A stretch of 64,000 bases of DNA, taken from Papio anubis (lineage: Eukaryota > Chordata > Mammalia > Primates > Cercopithecidae). The stretch lies in the NCBI RefSeq assembly GCF_008728515.1, contig NC_044976.1:33317376-33381375 (forward strand), read 5' to 3'. Shown here in pieces: positions 57,582 through 64,000 of the stretch. The notes below the pieces were generated by a model. That model did no database searches, was not told the DNA's origin, and saw only the letters and a program-made list of their open reading frames with translations. Each line of letters opens with the position of its first letter. The stretch's first letter is position 1. Both the position numbers and the translations under genes were made by a program.

Positions 57582-60440
57582 TTTTTTTTTTTTTTGAGAC
57601 GGAGTCTCGCGCTGTGGCCCAGGCTGCAGTGCAGTGGCGCGCTGATCTCGGCTCACTGCAGCTCAGCCTCCCGGGTTCGCTTCATTCTCCTGCCTCAGCC
57701 TCCTGAAGTGGCTGGGACTACAGGCACCACCACGGCATGGCCTAATTTTTTGTATTTTTAGTAGAGGGGCAGGGTTTCTGTGGTCCTCGATCTCCTGACC
57801 TTGTAGATGCCCTTTTCGGCCTCCCAAAGTGCTGGGATTACAGGGCGTGAGCCACAGCCCGGCTGTGTTTGAGTACTTTCCTAAGTGCTCGAGTAAAAGC
57901 CAGGTGAACTGGTTTTGAGGCCTGTAATTGAGCTCCTGGTCTCAAGTGATCCCTCCCACCTCACGCCCTCCCCAAAGTACTGGACACAGGCATGAAGCCC
58001 ACTGCATCTGACCCGATATCCAATTTAATATGTCCAACTTGGAGCTGAGTTTTATCAACTGGAATCTATTCTTTCCCCATACTCTCCCAGCACATAGTAA
58101 ATAGTACCACCTGGTGTATTTCAAAACAAAACCTAGAACTAGTCTTTTTTTGGGGGCCAGATGCAGCTCCACCACCAGGCTGGAGTGCAGTGGCGGATCT
58201 CAGCTCTGCAGCTCCGCCTCCGGAGTTCCTCCATTCCTCCTGCCTCAGCCTCACGTGGGTGGGATGGCGCCCGCCCGCAGCGCCCGGCTGGATTTTTGTA
58301 TTTTTAGTAGAGGCGGGGACACGTGTGTTATAGGATAGTCTCGATCTCTGACTTAAGTGATCCATGCGTCTGCGGCTCCCCAAAGTCACTGGGATTACCA
58401 GGCTGAGCCACGCAGCGCCTGACCTAGAACGAGTCTTTATAAAAGGGAATCCAAAGATGGTTCTGCCCTCCAGAATTATGTCTTGAATCCTTCCCTCCTA
58501 CCACTTTCACATGCAGTAATCTTCTGTAAAATACTCATGTCTTACATATAAAGTCCCTTAACAGCCACTATTAACAGTCTTGTTCCATTCTTCACACTTA
58601 ATGGCCCTAGAGTGTTATTTATTTATTTATTCTTTTTGAGACAGAGTCATCCCGCTCTATCACCCTAGACTGCACCAGTGCAATGGGAGGCCGATCTCGG
58701 CTCCGCACGGCCCCTCCGCCTTCCAGGATCAGCCGATTCTCCTCAGCCTCCCCGGTAGGCACAGGTTGCCAGGTGCCGCCACCACCCAGCTGGATTTTTT
58801 GTATTTTTAGTAGAAGGGTTTTGCCATGGTGGCCAGGCTGAGTGAGGCTGGTGCCAGAGCCTCAAGGTGATCCTGCCCTCCTTGGCTCCCCAAGAATTTG
58901 CTGGGGTTGAAGCGTGAGCCACCATGCCCAGCCTATTTATTTTAGAGCAGGAGTCTCAGTATCACTTGGTGCAGTGGCACAGTCATAGCTCACTGCAGCC
59001 TCAAAACTCCTGGGCTCAAGCAGTCCCTGCCCCAGGGTTCCAAATAAGCTGGGACTATAGGTGAAACCCACGATGCCACAACAGATTTTTTCTTTGAATC
59101 TTTCTTCTTTTCACTTTAAATTGGGATTTTTCTCCCTGCTGCCCAGGCTGGTGCAGTAAGTGTGATCTCAGCTCACTCTTGTGCACCTCTGCCTCCCAGG
59201 TTCAAGTAGTTCTCCTGCCTTAGCCTCCAGGTATCCCGGGATTACAGGCATGCGCTGCCATGCTAGCTAATAATTTTTGTATTTTACAGTAGAGATGGGG
59301 AGTTTCTCCGTTGGTCAGGCTTGCCTCAAGCTCCGACCTCAGGTGATCTGCTACAATTTCGACCTCCCAAAGTAGCAAGTTGCAGGCATGAGCCCGCGTT
59401 GCTATTTACATGCAGCATCTTTTAAGTTTTTGTAGAGATAGAGATCTTGCTGTATTTGCCAAACAGTCTCAAAGTCTTAGCTCCGGTGATCCTCCAGCCT
59501 TAGCCTCCCAAAGTGCAGGATTGCTTAGGTGTCAGCAGCCACACTGATCTGCAGTTATTCTGCAAAAAAGGAAGGCGAAGATGCGGTCAGGCAAACGCCT
59601 GTAATCAATAACGCTGGGAAGAGCAGCAGAGGCCCGATCGAAGGTCAGAAGATGAGACCATCCACCAGTAAGCGAGGGTGAAACCCGTCTCTACTAAAAA
59701 TACAAAAACAACCGGTGAGGGTGGTACTGTAGTCCCAGCTACTCGGGAGACTGGGCAGGAGGAATGCTGATAAACCAGTGGGCTTACAGTGAGCTGAGAC
59801 CACTACACTCCAGCCTGGGGCTTGAGACTCCGTCTCAAAAAAAATATGTCGTAAAATTCAGGCCGAACCACGGTGCTCATGCGGTATCCCAGCTGCAGGA
59901 GGCGAGGCGGAGGTAAGATCTTGGAGTTCAGAGATGGGGGGAGACCATCCTGGCCCTAGCATGAAGTGAAACCCACTGTCTCTGCTAAAATGCAAAAACT
60001 GGCAGGCGAGGTGGCGGGCACCTGTAGTCCTGCTACTCTGGGGGACTGAGGCAGGAGGAATGGTGAACCCGGGAGGGCTTGCGGTGAGCGAGATGGAAAC
60101 ACTGCTCCAGCCTGGAGGCAGAGTGAGGACTGCGTCTCAAAGAGTGGTAGTGGCATTGTTTGAATTTTGCGGGAACGATCTCCTCTGTCGCTTGAGCTGA
60201 ATGCGATATCTCGGCACTCTGGCGCTCACCTCCGGATTCATGCCGTTCTCCTGCCTCAACCTCCAGTGGCAGGAACTACAGTGCCGCCACCTCGCCGGCA
60301 ATTGTATTTCAGCTGTTATTTTAGTAGAGGCGGGGTTTGGCCGTTATTGGCCGGGATGGTCGTCTCTGACTCTGACCCGCCACGTCTGCGGCTGAATAAC
60401 TGGATTACAGGCTTAACCGGCGCCACGACTTGTGATCCCC
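57582..60440. repeat. Alu cluster full of scattered indels
   Basis: Reverse Alus at about 57582-57866, 58147-58425, 58633-58935, 58940-59065, 59105-59405, 59420-59560 and 60160-60440, and forward Alus at about 59590-59842 and 59860-60142. Nearly all carry single-base insertions and deletions every few bases. Coordinates approximate. Confidence 0.75.
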
Positions 60441-60720
60441 TATTCCAAAACCCTCAATGCTTCCTATTTATTAGAATAAAATCCAAATACCTTAGCAAGG
60501 TCTGCAAGTCCTGACATGGTCTGACCCCTGCCTGCCTTCCCAGTCTTACCTCCCTAGTTCCCTACTCCATTTGCACTAAGCCCCTAAGCTGTCTTAAGAT
60601 TTATCAGGTTGCTACCATAGCACATTGCTTGCACTCTTTATTGCCTGTAGTGTTTCTCTCCTTTACGCCATGTCAGTTCTTTTACTTTTAGGTATCCCTC
60701 CTTTTCTTTTTTTTCTTTTT
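60441..60720 (+). repeat. L2 body fragment
   Basis: aaaatccaaataccttagca, ctgacatggtctgacccctg, cctgccttcccagtctta in the L2 order. Confidence 0.75.
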
Positions 60721-60904
60721 CCTTCCCTGCTTTATGGAGTGATCTCTTGATCCTTCTATCTCAGTTGAAATCCCCTTTAAAGTCTTCTGTGTCATCATCA
60801 TCCTAAGGCAGTCCTCTCTCTGTTACAACATCCTGTATGTCATGTACAGGATAGCTCTCTTCACAACTTGTGTATTCTTGTTTATTTCTTCTTTTTTCTT
60901 TCTT

Positions 60905-61340
60905 TTTTTTTTTTTTTTTTGGGCTTAGTTCTCCCTCACATGGCCCAGGCTGGAGTGCGATGCTTGAGGATCTCAGCTCATGCAGAGCCCTTACTCGGGG
61001 TTCCGCCATTCTCCTGCCTCAGCCTCCAGAGTAGCTGGGACTACAGGCTCCCACGCCACTTGGCCTAGTTTTTGTATTTTTTTGAAGTAGAGACAGGGGT
61101 TTCACCATGTTAGCCAGGATGGTGCCGATCTCCACCCGGCCTCGTGATCCGCCCGTCTCAGCGTCCTAAAGTGCGTGGCCTGGGCAGAGCCACGCAGCGC
61201 CCTGGCCAATTTTGTATTGCACATTAGAGGCTAGGGATTTCACCATGTTGGCAAGGCTGATCTCAAACTCCTGACCTTAAGTGACCTGCCAGCCTCAGCC
61301 TCCCAGAGTGTTGGAATTACAGGCATAAGCCACCGCACGC
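60905..61340 (-). repeat. Reverse Alu (indel-rich) and Alu right half
   Basis: Alu 60905-61200 has several short indels; the right-half Alu 61200-61340 is cleaner. Confidence 0.85.
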
Positions 61341-61344
61341 AACC

Positions 61345-61600
61345 TATTTCTTCATTTGTCTATTGTCTGTCTTCTCTGTTGGACTGAAACTCTGAGTTCT
61401 TTAAGGCTATATCACTGGCACCTAAAACAGACACTAGCACAGAGATAAACATTTGTTGAGTGAAGGAATAAATAAAAGCATAATGGTGAAGAACAGACTG
61501 TTTCCATCTGAGCAGGGTATTGTCCCAAGATCTTTCACTTTTCTGACACCCTTGCTTTTTGGGGACATTGTGAGGATTGTGTGAAGTGTTTAGTACTTTC
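61345..61600 (+). repeat. L2 3' end, second copy of the local duplication
   Basis: Partner of 57323-57580. It continues without the Alu found in the first copy, giving the pre-insertion sequence gtttagtactttctaagtgc. Confidence 0.8.
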
Positions 61601-61621
61601 TAAGTGCTCAGTAAAGCCAAG

Positions 61622-61925
61622 TGCAGTGGTTTGAGGCTGTAATCCCAGCTATTCAAAAGGCTGGGACAGGAGGACCACTTCAGGCCAGGAGTTTGAGACT
61701 AGCCTGGGCAACATAGCAAGACCCCATATCTAAAAATAATAATAATAAGAAGAAAAATTATCTGGGTGTGGTGGCAGGTGTCTGTAGTCCTAGCTACTTG
61801 GGAGACTGAAGTGGAAGGATCTCTTGAAGCCAGGACCCAGGAGATGGAGGTTGCAGTGAGTTGTGATGGTGCCACTAAATTCTAGCCTGGGTGACAGAGC
61901 AAGATCCTGTCTCTAAATAACAGTT
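61622..61925 (+). repeat. Alu
   Basis: Diverged forward Alu with an (AAT)n middle spacer. Confidence 0.88.
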
Positions 61926-62084
61926 AAAAGTTTGGTATGTGTACCAAAAGAGTAATTATTTACTATTATAAGTAATATCTACTTCAAAGAATAGCCAGTA
62001 TCAAAATAGCCAAAATCAACTGATCATTTACTTTATGTCATACAATGTAGTAAGTACTTAATATTGAATTGTTTTTCCGTTTTT

Positions 62085-62387
62085 GGTTTTGTTTTGTTTT
62101 TTTGAGATGGAGTCTTGCTCTGCTGCCCAGGCCGGAGTGCAGTGGTATGATCTTGGCTCCCTGCAACCTCTGCCTCCCAGGTTCAAGCAATTCTCCTGCC
62201 TCAGCCTCCCAAGTACTTGGGACTATAGGCACCCACCACCAGGCCCAGCTAATTTTTGTATTTTTAGTAGAGACAGGATTTCATTATGTTGGCCAGGCTG
62301 GTCTCGAACTCCTGACATCAGGTGATCCACCCGCCTTGACCTCCCAAAGTACTGGCATCATAGCCATGAGCCCCTGCACTCGGCCTT
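62085..62387 (-). repeat. Alu
   Basis: Full reverse Alu. Confidence 0.92.
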
Positions 62388-62504
62388 AATATTTAATTCT
62401 TATTACAACTCTGAGATTTATAGTATTATTTTTCTCATCTTTCAGATTAAAAAACCACCATTACTGTAATCCAAGCTAACATTATTCTTTCTCTCTCTTT
62501 TCTA

Positions 62505-62625
62505 TTTCTTGAGAGGTAGAGCCTCATTATGTTGCCCAGGCTGGTCTCGAACTTCTGTGCTCAAGTGATCTTCCCACCTCAGCCTCCTGAGTCTACAGGC
62601 ACAGGTCACTATGCCCAGCCAAGCT
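62505..62625 (-). repeat. Alu monomer fragment
   Basis: Reverse old Alu piece (gttgcccaggctggtctcga). Confidence 0.8.
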
Positions 62626-62689
62626 AACATTGTTTTGTTACATCCAGGATACACACTGAAAACTAACAGTGTAACATGATTGCTCACCT

Positions 62690-63610
62690 AGAACTTCTGC
62701 AAAAGCTTTCTAACTGGTCATCCCAATTGCCTTCGTCCTTCCTATTTTCCAGGCAGCTAGCAAATTATCATTTTTTTTTTTTTTTGAGACAGAGTCTCAC
62801 TCTGTTGCCCAGGCTGGAGTGCAGTGGCCGGATCTCAGCTCACTGCAAGCTCCGCCTCCCGGGTTCACGCCATTCTCCTGCCTCAGCCTCCCGAGTAGCT
62901 GGGACTACAGGCGCCCGCCACCTCACCCGGCTAGTTTTTTGTATTTTTTAGTAGAGACGGGGTTTCACCGTGTTAACCAGGATGGTCTCGATCTCCTGAC
63001 CTCATGATCCGCCCGTCTCGGCCTCCCAAAGTGCTGGGATTACAGGCTTGAGCCACCGCGCCCGGCGCAAATTATCATTTTTAAAGGCAAATCTGATGCT
63101 TCGGTTCCCCTCTTTTAAACTCTTTATGGCCTTCCTATTGCCCTTAAAAGAAAAAACAACCTCATTAACTCCTATGACGTCCCTCTATTCCCTGGCCACA
63201 TTCCTCCCCAGCCTCATCCCCGACTCCTGAATTCTTTGCTGTAGTCACACTGACTGCCTTTAGTTCTTTTAAGTTCTCATGTTCTCATCTGAAATAATAT
63301 CTTCCTGGTCATCATCTCTCTCCTTTATGGTTAGCTCTTATCCATCTTTCAGGATGTGACTTACACTTGCCCTTCTCTGGAGGCCTTCTGTGACCCCAAG
63401 GACCAAGCTGCCCCATTTGATTAGCAACCTGTACTTTCACTCTTAGAGTATTCATCCCACTTTATTATAGAAACTTGCAAAATTGTATACTTTAGGCTGT
63501 AAGATCATGAGGACAATGACTGAGATTCTCTTTTCAGCACCAAATCCTCAGGGCCTAGTGCTGTGATACTCTATATTTGAACAAATGAATAAGTGAATGA
63601 ATCCATTAAT
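62690..63610 (+). repeat. L2 split by a young AluY
   Basis: L2 text (ttctttgctgtagtcacact, ggaggccttctgtgacccca, atgagga, caaatgaataagtgaatgaa). Interrupted at 62771-63066 by a reverse AluY with the duplication gcaaattatcattttt. Confidence 0.85.
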
Positions 63611-64000
63611 CTTTCCTTTTCTGAACCATTGAAGAATGTCCTTAACATAAATGACTAATTTCAGATATTAAACACAACTCTGTAGCTCACATCTGTGGTA
63701 AATTATCATGCCTGAATAGTATGTAGAACAATCTTTACCTTGTAATACTCTGAATGTGGGTGAACTTACAGTTCAAACACTATAATTACAATAAAATGAA
63801 AATTATAATTATCCTCTTGTTTGAGTTTTTATAAGGCCTAGAAGGGTAGGGGATGGAAATAATATGCTTGATGAAACACACTGCTGCTCTCTAATGAATA
63901 TTAATTCAATTGACTAAATTTACATCTTCAGCTGTCCCCCAGGGCTTGAGAAACCATGTTGGTCAGCATGTGTTAATTTAGCTTCGTAGTTCTCTCTTCC
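63611..64000. other. Unassigned sequence to the window end
   Basis: AT-rich; no gene or named repeat. Confidence 0.3.

Noticed and set aside
1..64000. CRISPR arrays, tRNA or rRNA genes, phage or plasmid features
   Set aside because: None seen; regularly spaced repeats in the window are Alus and the genome is clearly vertebrate.

Overview
This is a nuclear genomic window from a catarrhine primate, most likely an Old World monkey. Alu elements are very dense. Many of the youngest full-length copies carry 'gtggccggatctcagctcac' and end in 'caggcttgagccaccg', a pattern I associate with cercopithecid AluY lineages; human AluY usually reads 'gcgcgatctcggctcac' and 'caggcgtgagccaccg'. The window also holds L1, L2, MIR, MLT1-like and ERV-LTR remnants. 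There are no bacterial-type genes, and nearly all long open frames are translated Alu.

The only protein-coding gene I can support is SFPQ (PSF, splicing factor proline- and glutamine-rich), on the minus strand. Its ATG is at 54693 and its stop codon at 40593-40595. Ten coding exons with GT-AG junctions sum to 2124 nt, which is 707 codons plus stop, the length of human SFPQ. A TATA box, CCAAT motifs and YY1-like motifs lie in a CpG-rich block at about 53.5-54.9 kb. Downstream of the normal last exon is a 7-kb stretch holding only one Alu. It contains AATAAA signals and an alternative 3' exon (34103-34150) that would replace the last 45 residues with seven (VRMIDVG), after an intron of about 9 kb. 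An 85-nt candidate exon and a distal AATAAA follow near 33.4 and 32.85 kb.

The SFPQ body is disturbed by an assembly feature. Positions 40685-45810 (copy A) and 45911-51032 (copy B) are the same ~5.1 kb, differing by five transitions and three small indels, and are separated by exactly 100 Ns. Exons 5-9 and part of exon 10 therefore appear twice. This is best read as two unmerged alleles (a false duplication). Copy A of exon 5 also has a one-base frameshift near the gap.

Layout: 1-32.8 kb is repeat-rich intergenic DNA 3' of SFPQ, with nested Alus in old L1, MIR and L2 elements, a twin-primed L1 at 20.5-23.4 kb and an antisense L1M at 27-29.9 kb. 32.8-54.8 kb is the SFPQ transcription unit. 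54.8-64 kb is upstream intergenic DNA with L2 and Alu, including a 260-bp L2-derived segment repeated about 4 kb apart. Several young Alus and the block at about 57.6-60.4 kb carry dense scattered single-base indels that look like unpolished sequence. I found no CRISPR array, tRNA, rRNA or second gene.
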